This document shows, piece after piece, positions 1 through 8,997 of a stretch of 64,000 nt of DNA. A model generated the notes under the pieces. That model was not told the DNA's origin. It was given only the letters and a program-made list of their open reading frames with translations, and searched no databases. Within the stretch, counting starts at the first letter, position 1. Every line of letters begins with the position of its first letter. A program made the translations under genes and the position numbers. The DNA is from Neiella marina (GTDB lineage: Bacteria > Pseudomonadota > Gammaproteobacteria > Enterobacterales > Neiellaceae), in the NCBI RefSeq assembly GCF_002165625.1, contig NZ_NGNS01000019.1, positions 28,113 through 92,112 of the forward strand, in the 5' to 3' direction.

Positions 1-57
1 ATTGAGCCGAGCGGGAGTAACTGCTGTTGTTAGCTTTGTTGTGTTGACACTTTCCAT
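1..57 (-). CDS. Possible 5' end of a gene running off the left edge
   Basis: On the minus strand an ATG at 57-55 opens a frame (beginning MESVNTTKLTTAV) with no stop up to the window edge. An AGGA sits upstream but about 11 bases from the ATG, longer than ideal. It would lie 13 bp downstream of the glycosyltransferase stop at 71, as expected for the next gene of a minus-strand operon. Nothing can be said about its product from 19 codons, and it may be chance. Confidence 0.3.
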   Translation of the reverse strand, partial: MESVNTTKLTTAVTPARLN

Positions 58-70
58 GTGGCGCTACTTC

Positions 71-955
71 CTAACTCTGTGCTTTCAATTCTGCTTGCCG
101 ATGTTTAGTGAGTAATTTGGAGAGTCGCTTGCGGACCAACCACCTTTTGATGAACTGGATTTCACTCGCATCTGTGGCGAAATTCTCATCAATTTGTTGA
201 TTGATCACGTGCATGTTGGCAGGCCATTGTTCTAGGGGTAGGGCGTCAAGATACTTTTCTTGAATTTTGCCAAGCTCATATCGGGCAATGCGGTTGATAT
301 AAATTGAAATTTCGTTCGCTGAAAAAGGCGACAGTTTCTCAAAACGATAACCGACGCCGTCCAAATAAGTGACTCGATTAGGCAGGTTGTCAACGCCAAA
401 GGATAAGTCGGTATTGATCGCTTTTGTAAGAAATGAGTCGATCCAGTTGAGTCCCATCGGCAGGCGGAACGGACACGATTGAATGCGTTCTATGGCGCTG
501 TGCTTCAAGCCATATAAATTGCCGAAAAAGCACGAGCGCTCCTTCACCAAACTTTCGTAGAAAGCTCTGTTTCTACCCGACAACGGCATGCCCGCAATCG
601 TTACTGTCTGTGCTCCTGTTGCCATCAAATGGTTGGCCATTTGGTCAAAGCACTGATCAGAAAAATTGACGTCGGCATCAACAAAAAAATGGACGTCAGC
701 GGCGGGATTAAGTTGATGCATGTAGTGGTTCCAAGCATTGCATTTGTCGCCGATTGCTAACTCGACAACTTGCATCTTGGCAAAGCTCTGTTGCTTGATT
801 TGGTTTGCGATGGCGACGGTATCATCGTTACAGCCGTTGGCAATTAGATAGAAAGTATTCAGAGCCTCAGAAGTTTGCTCTAACACACTCATAATTGACG
901 TTTTAATATTGTCTTGTTCGTTATGAGCGAACATGCAAACGTTGTACTGTGCCAC
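71..955 (-). CDS. Family 2 glycosyltransferase
   Basis: Predicted cytoplasmic GT-A sugar transferase acting on a lipid-linked polysaccharide intermediate. The N-terminal nucleotide-sugar strand NVCMFAHNE (residues 5-13) is followed by ANGCNDDT (39-46), GDKCNAWN (69-76) and the metal-binding DxD in FVDADVNF (Asp93, Asp95). No membrane segment is visible. The frame is open back to a TTG at 991, but a GTG at 955 has a strong AGGAG seven bases upstream, so I place the start there (294 aa). It is divergent from the GT4 gene at 1211. Donor and acceptor cannot be told from sequence. Confidence 0.85.
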   Translation of the reverse strand: MAQYNVCMFAHNEQDNIKTSIMSVLEQTSEALNTFYLIANGCNDDTVAIANQIKQQSFAKMQVVELAIGDKCNAWNHYMHQLNPAADVHFFVDADVNFSDQCFDQMANHLMATGAQTVTIAGMPLSGRNRAFYESLVKERSCFFGNLYGLKHSAIERIQSCPFRLPMGLNWIDSFLTKAINTDLSFGVDNLPNRVTYLDGVGYRFEKLSPFSANEISIYINRIARYELGKIQEKYLDALPLEQWPANMHVINQQIDENFATDASEIQFIKRWLVRKRLSKLLTKHRQAELKAQS

Positions 956-1210
956 GCGTCTTCTCCTGGCGTATTGGTTATTCTCCTGCAAAGTCCGTTT
1001 TACCGCTTTTTGGCAGGTAGGATGTTATTTGTACCATGACAAAGCAGTGGATAGTAGTCGTGGTTTACTTTCAACAAAGGTTCCAGAGCTGGCTTGACAT
1101 CAATTGGCCAATGTAGCAACTTCGATGCTTGTCGCTCGACAAGCTGACTGATTTTCATCGGTTTAGTCGTTGATCATTGCAAGTACATGGAACAGTGGTA
1201 GTTAAATAAC

Positions 1211-2311
1211 GTGAAGCAAACTAAAACAGTTGGAGTGACAGATTGGCACGGTTTATACGACGAAATTGCCACTTATCCGTTGCAAGGGCTGAGCTACCAG
1301 AAAATTCCAATCACCCGAAAAGGCTCCCCTTGGCTGCGTAGTCCAGTTGCTGGGTTTATGAGCAAGTATGATTTCAGCGGCATTGATGTTGTTGAATCTG
1401 TGATTAATTTGGTAGATACCAAATTGCCCTGGATCCATTCACTGGCTTGTTTGCAAGAGTCGGTTTCCTTCAACTGGCTCGGGGTGCCTTTGCCAAAGCA
1501 ACTTCGTATTGCCTATGCCTCCTATTTATTCTCTCGGCCAAATTGTCGGGCTTTGTTGTTTTGGAGTCAGAGCGGCTTGGACACAGTGAAGAGTTACGGC
1601 GAACTCAATCGAGGTGTCATTGTTGATAAAGCGCGAGTGGTGTATCCCTGTATTCGTCATGTGAGCACGGAAGATTTTTCCGCCAAACCAACGGATAGCA
1701 TCAACATTTTATTCAGTGGCGACTTTTTTCGTAAAGGTGGAGTGAACGTCGTTGATGCCTTTGAAGCGGTGCAGAAAGACTTTCCAAATGCTCGGCTTCG
1801 AATGTGTTGTGACTTCAATATGGATTTCAAAACCGACAATGTCGCAATGCGTCAGCGTTACATCGACAAAATCCAAACTAACCCAGCTATCGTTCATGGT
1901 CGGGTTGCGCGCGACGAGATGATGAATCAAATCTTGCCGCAAACTCATATTTATTTGTTACCTACCTATAGTGAGGCTTTTGGTTATGCAGTGCTGGAAG
2001 CCATGGCATATGGTATCCCTGTGATTGCTACCGACCATATGGCGATTCCTGAATTGATTGAACATCGAGAGAGCGGCATGTTGATTGGTATTCAACACCA
2101 CGACTACAGAAAGCACTTTCGAGGTTACGCCGTGAATGAAATTCCTGCAGATTTTCGCAATCACGTGACTGGCAAGTTGACGGAGTATTTGGGAACCTTA
2201 CTAGGCGATAAGGCACTCAGAGAGAAAATTGGAGCCAATGGTCAGCAGCTAGCGAGAACAAAATTCTCGGTTGAACAGCGCAATCGCATCATGGCAGATA
2301 TTTACCCATAA
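1211..2311 (+). CDS. Family 4 (GT-B) glycosyltransferase
   Basis: Retaining GT-B sugar transferase of 366 aa. The C-terminal donor-binding half is recognisable: FSGDFFRKGG (168-177) is the beta-strand and basic loop that usually reads GR..KG in this family, and EAFGYAVLE (255-263) with AMAYGIPVIATD after it is the EX7E nucleotide-sugar motif. The N-terminal acceptor half is unlike well-known members. The start is GTG, with only a weak GGTAG upstream. It is followed, 115 bp later, by a GT-C membrane transferase, and likely belongs to the same polysaccharide pathway. Confidence 0.8.
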   Translation: MKQTKTVGVTDWHGLYDEIATYPLQGLSYQKIPITRKGSPWLRSPVAGFMSKYDFSGIDVVESVINLVDTKLPWIHSLACLQESVSFNWLGVPLPKQLRIAYASYLFSRPNCRALLFWSQSGLDTVKSYGELNRGVIVDKARVVYPCIRHVSTEDFSAKPTDSINILFSGDFFRKGGVNVVDAFEAVQKDFPNARLRMCCDFNMDFKTDNVAMRQRYIDKIQTNPAIVHGRVARDEMMNQILPQTHIYLLPTYSEAFGYAVLEAMAYGIPVIATDHMAIPELIEHRESGMLIGIQHHDYRKHFRGYAVNEIPADFRNHVTGKLTEYLGTLLGDKALREKIGANGQQLARTKFSVEQRNRIMADIYP

Positions 2312-2426
2312 GTGCCAGATTGATGAAGCTGGTAGCCATCTGAACGCTATCTGCTTAGAATGGTGGCACTGCGCAAAGCATAACCAAACAACAAAACCGC
2401 CACAGGCAGTTTGGTAGGGATTATTG

Positions 2427-4010
2427 ATGAGAAGGATTCTGGTTGGAGCAGATGTTGCTCTGGTCATCTTGATGTGTTTTGGGTTCGGTTCGCTGAGCTA
2501 CTTGGGCTATCGTGGTTACGATGATTTCCACTACGTCTATGCAGCACTGACCTTACTCGAAACGGGTCAGCCAGTTGTGACCGATCACTGGTCGATTCGT
2601 TTTCCTCATGTTTTCGCGTTATTCACCAGCCTGAACTCATTCGGGGTATCTGAGTGGGCACTCACTGTGCCGCCATTTATCGGCTATGTCTGCTCTGCTG
2701 TGGCTACTTATTTCGGCGTTCGTCACTTTTGGCAGCGAGGCTACGGATTGCTCGCAGCCGGATTGTTCGCTTCGACCTCATTATTTGCCGTGTTATCGAA
2801 TGTACCATTCGTGTTGTTTACTCAGTTAACTCTTATTGTGGTGGGTTTTTGGCTGCTGATTTGGGCCAATGAGAGCAATCGATTGTGGCTCAATGTTGTT
2901 GCTGGTATTCCTATCGGCCTGGCAATACTGGCCCATTTGACGTCAGCGGCTGTGGTTATTTCAACAACCATCATCGCACTGTTGATCTATAAAAATTGGC
3001 GAGCTTGGCTGCTCTGTGCACTGGGCGCAGCTGCGATTGGCTTGGCTGACATGAGTTATTTTTCTGTGACTCAGGGAGAGCCTTTATATCGAATCAAGAT
3101 AGCGTCGAATCATGCCACAATTACCAAGCATAACTTTGGTAATGAAAACAAACTCACTACCAAAACGCAGCAGGTGGTTTCTGAGCTAAAACCGGTCAGT
3201 TCAAAGAGCTTCTTCAAATTCATTACTGACTCTGAACGCTATTGGGAGCATGTACCAGTCAATATTCATTGGACAGTCAATCCCTACATTGTGTTTCTAT
3301 TACACTACGATTTAGCAATTTACAGTCTGGCGTTTATCGTCATCTTGCTGTTAACTGCCAGCGCCCAAACGAGACCATTTTCCGCTGCTCAAAAACGCAT
3401 TCTTCTGGCGTTGCTGACTACGGCCGTGGTTTGGCTTATCTGTGCCAATTACATTTTCTCAATTCGACCGCATCCGCGATATTTTGGGCCGGTGGCTTAT
3501 GGTATCGCTATTGCTCTTGCTGTGTATGGTGCTCGCCTTTGGCAGCAGGGGGCGCCTTGGTTGAGACATGTTGTTGTTGTCATAGGAGTAGGGGCGTTGG
3601 TGATGAATGTGCTATTGATTGATATGCGTGAGTCCAACCATACTGAACATCGCCACCTCGCTGCCTATATGGCAGATAATCCAACGGCTCAGATTGTTGT
3701 TCCTGAAGGATTTCAAGGGCGATTGTTCGACCGAATCTATGGTATGGATGCGACCAATTTACAGTTGCCAGAGCAGGCGACCAGCAGCTCATTATGGCTA
3801 GTTGCACGCAATTACCCGTTGGCGAAGCCATTCTCAGATAGTTGTGAACAGTGGGCGTCAGAATCTCGCATCACCATGATTGGCAGATTCTTGCAACTAC
3901 TTGGCATTGACGCTCTGGTACCTGAACATATAAGAAGAAAATTTATTAGTCCCGAGCAAACCATCCGCTTGGTGCGTTCTTGCGATCAAACAATGGAAGT
4001 CTCTCCATGA
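2427..4010 (+). CDS. GT-C polytopic membrane glycosyltransferase (GT39/ArnT-like)
   Basis: 527-aa protein with about ten hydrophobic segments. The first transmembrane helix is followed by YRGYDDFHY with Asp32-Asp33, the acidic pair in the first extracytoplasmic loop that marks dolichyl- or undecaprenyl-phosphate-sugar dependent GT-C enzymes. Such enzymes transfer a sugar on the periplasmic side from a polyprenyl-phosphate carrier. The next gene is a DPM1-like synthase, which would make exactly this kind of donor, and the two genes overlap by ATGA (4007-4010), implying translational coupling. The frame opens at a TTG at 2424; the ATG at 2427 with AGGGA upstream is the better start. Confidence 0.75.
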   Translation: MRRILVGADVALVILMCFGFGSLSYLGYRGYDDFHYVYAALTLLETGQPVVTDHWSIRFPHVFALFTSLNSFGVSEWALTVPPFIGYVCSAVATYFGVRHFWQRGYGLLAAGLFASTSLFAVLSNVPFVLFTQLTLIVVGFWLLIWANESNRLWLNVVAGIPIGLAILAHLTSAAVVISTTIIALLIYKNWRAWLLCALGAAAIGLADMSYFSVTQGEPLYRIKIASNHATITKHNFGNENKLTTKTQQVVSELKPVSSKSFFKFITDSERYWEHVPVNIHWTVNPYIVFLLHYDLAIYSLAFIVILLLTASAQTRPFSAAQKRILLALLTTAVVWLICANYIFSIRPHPRYFGPVAYGIAIALAVYGARLWQQGAPWLRHVVVVIGVGALVMNVLLIDMRESNHTEHRHLAAYMADNPTAQIVVPEGFQGRLFDRIYGMDATNLQLPEQATSSSLWLVARNYPLAKPFSDSCEQWASESRITMIGRFLQLLGIDALVPEHIRRKFISPEQTIRLVRSCDQTMEVSP

Positions 4011-4975
4011 AACTGATTATCCAAATTCCTTGCTATAACGAAGCGGAAACGCTGCCCGAAACTTATGCCGATTTGCCCAAGCAAATAGACGGCATTGATG
4101 TCATTGAGACATTGATTGTCGACGATGGCAGTCAAGACGGCACGTCTGAGGTGGCCCGTGAGCTGGGAATTACACACGTGATTCGCAACAAGAATAACAA
4201 AGGGTTGGCAAGGACCTTCCGAATTGCTCTCGAAGAATCGATTAAGGCGGGGGCTGATATCATCGTAAATACCGATGGTGACAACCAGTACAACGGCGCC
4301 GATATCGCTAAGTTGGTGAAACCGATACTCGCAGGCGAAGCGGATATTGTTGTTGGCGATCGGGAAACCCACAAAATTGAGCATTTTTCACCGTTTAAAA
4401 AGCTACTGCAATACTTAGGCAGTGCAGTGGTGCGGCGGCTATCTGGGACTAGCGTGCCAGATACGGTTTCCGGTTTTAGGGCCATTAGTCGCGAAGCGGC
4501 AATAAAAACCAACATCGTTTCGCCATTCAGCTATACCATCGAAACCATCATTCAAGCTGGCAAAAAGCACATGGCGATCACTTCGGTACCGGTAGGGACG
4601 AATCCTAAAACCCGTGAGAGCCGATTGTTCACCAGTATTCCTAAATTCGTCCAGCGTCAGCTTTCTGCCATGGTGCGGATGTATGCCATGTACCAGCCGA
4701 TGCGTTTCTTCTTTTACATCGGTATTGTTATGGGAGTGATTGGCGCCATTCCGATCATTCGCTTTTTGTATAAGTACTTCATTGGCCAAGGCGACGGTCA
4801 CATCCAGTCGCTGGTCTTGGGGGGCTCATTCTTGCTAATGGGGTTCTTGGCTATTCTGGTTGGTTTGCTATCAGACCTGATATCTCACAATCGACAGATG
4901 ATTGAAACGATTCTCGAGAAGACTCGAGCGCTCGAGCTTGAACTAATGAAGTATAAGCAAGACAAAAAAGAATAA
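4007..4975 (+). CDS. DPM1-like polyprenyl-phosphate glycosyltransferase with C-terminal membrane helices
   Basis: 322-aa GT2 protein. Residues 1 to about 225 form the GT-A domain, with IPCYNEAETLP (7-17), VDDGSQDG (38-45) and the DxD of NTDGDNQY (Asp90, Asp92). Two hydrophobic helices follow, the second GGSFLLMGFLAILVGLLSDL, then a short coiled tail. This is the layout of bacterial polyprenyl-phosphate mannosyl/glucosyl synthases that load a sugar onto undecaprenyl phosphate. The frame extends to 3980, but the ATG at 4007 overlaps the stop of the GT-C gene and starts the conserved domain directly. The GT-C enzyme upstream is the natural user of its product. Confidence 0.85.
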   Translation: MKLIIQIPCYNEAETLPETYADLPKQIDGIDVIETLIVDDGSQDGTSEVARELGITHVIRNKNNKGLARTFRIALEESIKAGADIIVNTDGDNQYNGADIAKLVKPILAGEADIVVGDRETHKIEHFSPFKKLLQYLGSAVVRRLSGTSVPDTVSGFRAISREAAIKTNIVSPFSYTIETIIQAGKKHMAITSVPVGTNPKTRESRLFTSIPKFVQRQLSAMVRMYAMYQPMRFFFYIGIVMGVIGAIPIIRFLYKYFIGQGDGHIQSLVLGGSFLLMGFLAILVGLLSDLISHNRQMIETILEKTRALELELMKYKQDKKE

Positions 4976-4989
4976 CGGGCGCTGCTGTT

Positions 4990-6870
4990 GTGAGTCGATT
5001 CTCTTTACCATTATGGCTCGTTGTTCTGACGAGCCTTGGATGCAGTTCGACACCGACAGTGCCAGACAGCCAAGAGCCTGCTGCGCCATCAGCGCCCAAG
5101 GCTATCATCGCGCCAGAACCAACAGAACAAAGTCGCTTTTATCGGCCGCCAAAACTCAGTCGTCAACAACTCAAGTTAAAGATTACTGAGCAGCAAGAGC
5201 TTTTGGCGACCTTGTTGCAGCGCTATACCGACCAACATCCAGAAGTTGTTACTGCTGTTCGAAAGCTCAATTCATTGCAGTCGCAACTTCAGCGCCATCA
5301 CCCAGAGGCAGCTCAACAAGCGATAACTGAGGCCGACCACAAGGCTGCTCATCCAAGCCCGCTACAGCCGTGGCGGCCGCAAATTCTTGATTCTGAGCAG
5401 CATTACTTACCCGATTTTTCTTACGCAGGATATCGTTGGGGCGAACAACAACCTCGGCTGACTGGGGCTACGATTGTCGATGTGACTGAATTCGGCGTTG
5501 TTGCCAGCGATGAGCAAGACGACAGTGTGGCGATGTTAGCGGCTCTGGAACATGCTCATGAGGTGAGTGGTCCGGTGATTGTTCAGTTACCTCAGGGGCG
5601 AGTCGACCTATCGCGAGTTCTAGCGATTCAGCGCAGTCAAATTTTGTTGCGTGGCGCTGGCTCATCTGCAGAAACCGGAACGGAGCTATTTTTTTCTAAG
5701 CCTCTGTTGTCTGTCGCTGCAGAAGACCAGCAGCAATGGAAAATTCGACAACTAGTCGCGAACAACAAAAATGCCACCCAGAAGGGTCATTCTCCGGTTT
5801 CGTGGAAGGGTGGTTTTATCTGGACGAAGCCCCGATTAAAGCCATTTTCGACGGCGTTGGCAGTAGAGACTCTCGCTGGCAAACAAGGTCAGCATGAGCT
5901 GGAAGTCAATGACTCCAGCCTTTTCTTCGTAGGCCAAACGCTAGTCGTCGCTTGGTGTAGTTCAGGTTGCCAAAGAGCTAGTTTTGACAAGCACTTGATG
6001 GCCGGTACTCGAACTAAATTGGGAAGGGCATATGATCGGCGAGCAAATTTGGTTAACCAGTTTGTGACAGTGGAAGCCATTGATGGCAATCGTATTCGAG
6101 TAAAAGAACCTTTGCTACATCACGTCAAGCCCGAATGGCATGTTAAGTTGCGCACTGCTGAGCTGCTCGAGCAAGTTGGCTTTGAACAGTTTAGAGTGTC
6201 ATTCACCAAAAGGCCGTACGCTGGTCATCACAAAGAGCCTGGTTTTAACGCCTTGTTCTTGAATCAGCTTAAACACAGTTGGGTCGATGATGTGACAACT
6301 GTCGATGCCGATAATGGTTTTGTCGTGGAACAAAGTGCTAATCTCAGCCTTAACGATATAGCTGTTATTGGTCGCGGCGGCCATTACACCATGAGTATCG
6401 CGACATCCAACTATGTGTTGACAACGAACTTCAGGTTTTTAGCTCCGGCCTTGCATTCGCCGGCGGTTGGATGGAATGCTGAGCTTAATGTTTATAGTGG
6501 CGGTATGGTCAAAAACGCAAAGTTTAATTTGCACCGTGGATTGAATCAGCAAAACCTATTTGATGATATTGAAGCTCATGTCGCCAGCACTCGTGACTTG
6601 TTTACCGAAGCGGGTGGCCGCGACTCTGGGCCTATTGCGGCAGGCTATACAACATATTGGAATGTTCGAGCGCAGGGTAATGTTAATCTACCTATTAACG
6701 TCGCAGCCCCAGGGATTCGTTTGATTGGTTTGAGCTTTTCTCAGCCGCTGAAGACGAAATCACCATTCATTGGTTACGCTGAAGGTTTAAATCATGATGG
6801 GATAGAACCTGCATCCTTATATCGTTATCTATTACAGCAGCGCTTACCTAAGCAAGCGACAGGCAACTAA
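4990..6870 (+). CDS. Lipoprotein with a Wzz-like coiled segment and a pectate-lyase-like beta-helix domain
   Basis: 626 aa, GTG start. Residues 1-18 are a lipoprotein signal ending in LTSLGC (Cys18), so it should be anchored in the envelope. A Pro/Ala-rich linker follows, then a helical stretch at about 56-105 containing RYTDQHPEVVTAVRKLNSL. This closely resembles the segment RFTEQHPEVQETQKRLNSL in the chain-length determinant at 44575. From about residue 155 the pattern VDVTEFGVVASDEQDDS, then LPQGRVDLSRVL and ILLRGAG, fits the N-terminal turns of the pectate lyase superfamily (right-handed beta-helix). Substrate and activity are unknown; it may trim, bind or organise the exported polymer. 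Confidence 0.7.
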   Translation: MSRFSLPLWLVVLTSLGCSSTPTVPDSQEPAAPSAPKAIIAPEPTEQSRFYRPPKLSRQQLKLKITEQQELLATLLQRYTDQHPEVVTAVRKLNSLQSQLQRHHPEAAQQAITEADHKAAHPSPLQPWRPQILDSEQHYLPDFSYAGYRWGEQQPRLTGATIVDVTEFGVVASDEQDDSVAMLAALEHAHEVSGPVIVQLPQGRVDLSRVLAIQRSQILLRGAGSSAETGTELFFSKPLLSVAAEDQQQWKIRQLVANNKNATQKGHSPVSWKGGFIWTKPRLKPFSTALAVETLAGKQGQHELEVNDSSLFFVGQTLVVAWCSSGCQRASFDKHLMAGTRTKLGRAYDRRANLVNQFVTVEAIDGNRIRVKEPLLHHVKPEWHVKLRTAELLEQVGFEQFRVSFTKRPYAGHHKEPGFNALFLNQLKHSWVDDVTTVDADNGFVVEQSANLSLNDIAVIGRGGHYTMSIATSNYVLTTNFRFLAPALHSPAVGWNAELNVYSGGMVKNAKFNLHRGLNQQNLFDDIEAHVASTRDLFTEAGGRDSGPIAAGYTTYWNVRAQGNVNLPINVAAPGIRLIGLSFSQPLKTKSPFIGYAEGLNHDGIEPASLYRYLLQQRLPKQATGN

Positions 6871-6907
6871 AACACCACGACATGAAATGGCAAGCAGGGA
6901 AGATGTT

Positions 6908-8152
6908 TTGAAATTACTTTTAGTGACTTCTAATTATCCGCGTTGGGCGGGTGATTCGACTACGCCATTTGTTCACAGTTTGGCCAAAGATCTGGTTTCC
7001 AAAGGGCATCACGTGACGGTATTGGCGCCACATTTCGAGGGGGCGGCACTAAAAGAAGACTTCGATGGTGTGCACGTCCGGCGCTTTCGTTATTTTTGGC
7101 CAATCAAAGCACAAACTGTCTGCTACCAAGGCGGCGCCTTGGTCAATCTGCGTAAAAAGCCTATTGAAAAACTGAAGCTGCCGATGTTGGTGTTGGCAGA
7201 GTGTTTTGCAGTGTTCCGGTTATTGCTAACTCAACGATACGACGTTATCAATGCGCACTGGATCATACCTCAAGGGTTTGCCGCTTTAGTGTCATCTTGG
7301 CTGTTTCGAGTCCCTGTTGTGACTACCGTTCATGGTGGTGATATTTTCTCGTTAAAAGGCAAGCTGATGTTGAAGTTTAAGCGCTGGGTACTTGGGCGTT
7401 CAGCTGCAGTCAGTGTTAATTCGTCGTTTACCGAGGCGGCTGTTAACGAGCTACAAGTGAGCTCTAGCGGTATTTCTGTTCATAGAATTCCAATGGGAGT
7501 GACGGTTTCCGAACTGCCTGATCCTGAAGAAGTCTCGCAATTGCGTTTATCGCTACAAGATCATCCAGAGCGAAAGCTGTTGGTTTTCGTTGGCCGGGTC
7601 ATTGAGGAAAAAGGAGTGTTTGAGGCGCTGGAAGCGACACGCTTGTTATTGGCAAAAGGGCACCAAGTTAAGCTGGTGGTCATTGGCGAAGGGCAGGATA
7701 AGGTTGAGCTGGAACAGCGCATTGAACGAGCCAATTTAGAAGCCGCAGCACAAACTCTTGGTTGGGTCGAACACAGTCAGGTGCAACATTATATGGCAGC
7801 TGCTGATGCCTTTCTGGGACCATCGAAACAGTCAGCCAATGGTTGGGTTGAAGCTCAGGGCCTGACATTTCTTGAAGCCATGGCCGCAGGCGCCGTTGTC
7901 GTTGGCTCCCGCTCGGGTGGCATTGTCGATTCGATTGAGCATGGACGTTCTGGTTATCTGTGCGAACCAGCTAGCGCAACCAGTTTAGCTGATACTTTAG
8001 AGCAAGCATTGGCGTTAGATGATGATGGTCGTCAGCGTCTGGTAGCCAATGCTAGAAGCCGAGTTGAAGCGATGTTTTCCAGAGAGATATCGGCGGCAAG
8101 ATTTGAGCATCTTTTTCGCCAAGTCAGCGGAGTAACGAACGATGACCAGTAA
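6908..8152 (+). CDS. Family 4 glycosyltransferase
   Basis: About 414-aa GT-B transferase of the CapM/RfaB type. N-terminal half: LLLVTSNYPRWAGDSTTPFV and TTVHGGDIFSLKG, the glycine-rich acceptor-side loop. C-terminal half: VFVGRVIEEKGV, then EAQGLTFLEAMAAGAVVVG with the EX7E glutamates, and GGIVDSIEHGRSGYL. The frame opens at ATG 6887 without a ribosome site, whereas TTG at 6908 has AGGGA seven bases upstream and gives the usual MKLLLVTSNYPRW beginning, so I start there. The gene overlaps the following GT2 gene by 11 bp, which suggests one transcript. Confidence 0.85.
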   Translation: MKLLLVTSNYPRWAGDSTTPFVHSLAKDLVSKGHHVTVLAPHFEGAALKEDFDGVHVRRFRYFWPIKAQTVCYQGGALVNLRKKPIEKLKLPMLVLAECFAVFRLLLTQRYDVINAHWIIPQGFAALVSSWLFRVPVVTTVHGGDIFSLKGKLMLKFKRWVLGRSAAVSVNSSFTEAAVNELQVSSSGISVHRIPMGVTVSELPDPEEVSQLRLSLQDHPERKLLVFVGRVIEEKGVFEALEATRLLLAKGHQVKLVVIGEGQDKVELEQRIERANLEAAAQTLGWVEHSQVQHYMAAADAFLGPSKQSANGWVEAQGLTFLEAMAAGAVVVGSRSGGIVDSIEHGRSGYLCEPASATSLADTLEQALALDDDGRQRLVANARSRVEAMFSREISAARFEHLFRQVSGVTNDDQ

Positions 8153-8993
8153 GCACACAAATCAGCCGTTGGTCAGCGTCTATATTCCAACAAAGAACCG
8201 CCCTCAGTTGCTCAAGCGAGCTATCGATTCGGTATTGGCTCAGACTTATCCTGCCGTTGAAATTGTCATTAGTGATGATGGTTCTACGGATGATACTCCC
8301 GACTTTGTTCGGAGCTTGCAAAAGCAACATAGCAACATCGTTTACCTGCGGGAAGAACAGTCCAAAGGAGCGTGTCATGCACGAAATAAAGCGATTCGCG
8401 CGGCTTCAGGAGAATTCGTTACCGGCCTAGATGATGATGATCGCTTTGCCCCAAACCGCATTGCTAGTTTCGTAAAAGCTTGGCAGCCGGAAGTGTCGTT
8501 TCTGTGCTCGCTAAACTACATTGATGACGGCGTTAAGTTGAGGCCAAGTCACTACTACAAGAAAATCATTCGGTTTGACGACCAAGTTCGGCGAAATTAC
8601 GTCGGCACTCAGATTTTTACCCATCGCCAAACTTTGTTGGACAACGGTTTGCAGTTTGATGAGCGCTATCCTGCGTGGCAAGACTACGACTTTTTTACCA
8701 CCTTACTGCTTAAACTGGGACCCGCAAAGCGTGTCTACAATCGCTCTTACATTCAGCATACCGATCACGAACAAAACCGGATCACTGACCCGAGGCGGAT
8801 CCGCAAGGGTTACAGTCTTTTTAGCGCCAAGTTCAAACCGCACATGACATCATCTCAACGTATTTCGTTGCTAGTTAATGCCAATATTCTTCGTGGTCAT
8901 CGAATCGGCGATCGCTTCATCAAGATGTGTTGGCAAGCAGGGAACTGGTGGGATCTATTTCGCATCTATAAAAAGCAGCGGTTGAAGAGGTAG
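8142..8993 (+). CDS. Family 2 glycosyltransferase
   Basis: 283-aa GT-A inverting transferase. VSVYIPTKNRP (11-21), VISDDGSTDDTPD (42-54), the acceptor-side GACHARNKAI (76-85) and the metal motif GLDDDDRF (Asp97-100) are all present and in order. The C-terminal third is basic and may sit on the membrane. The ATG at 8142 has GGAG upstream and lies inside the end of the preceding GT4 gene; the next gene follows after 4 bp. Donor and linkage cannot be read from the sequence. Confidence 0.87.
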   Translation: MTSKHTNQPLVSVYIPTKNRPQLLKRAIDSVLAQTYPAVEIVISDDGSTDDTPDFVRSLQKQHSNIVYLREEQSKGACHARNKAIRAASGEFVTGLDDDDRFAPNRIASFVKAWQPEVSFLCSLNYIDDGVKLRPSHYYKKIIRFDDQVRRNYVGTQIFTHRQTLLDNGLQFDERYPAWQDYDFFTTLLLKLGPAKRVYNRSYIQHTDHEQNRITDPRRIRKGYSLFSAKFKPHMTSSQRISLLVNANILRGHRIGDRFIKMCWQAGNWWDLFRIYKKQRLKR

Positions 8994-8997
8994 CTCA

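Noticed and set aside
2311..2370. AGTGCCA...TGGCACT inverted repeat after the first GT4 gene as a terminator
   Set aside because: The arms are 46 bases apart with no T-run; a chance match is likely.
2365..2379. TGGCAC...AAGC before the GT-C gene as a sigma-54 site
   Set aside because: GG and GC are 11 bases apart, one more than tolerated.
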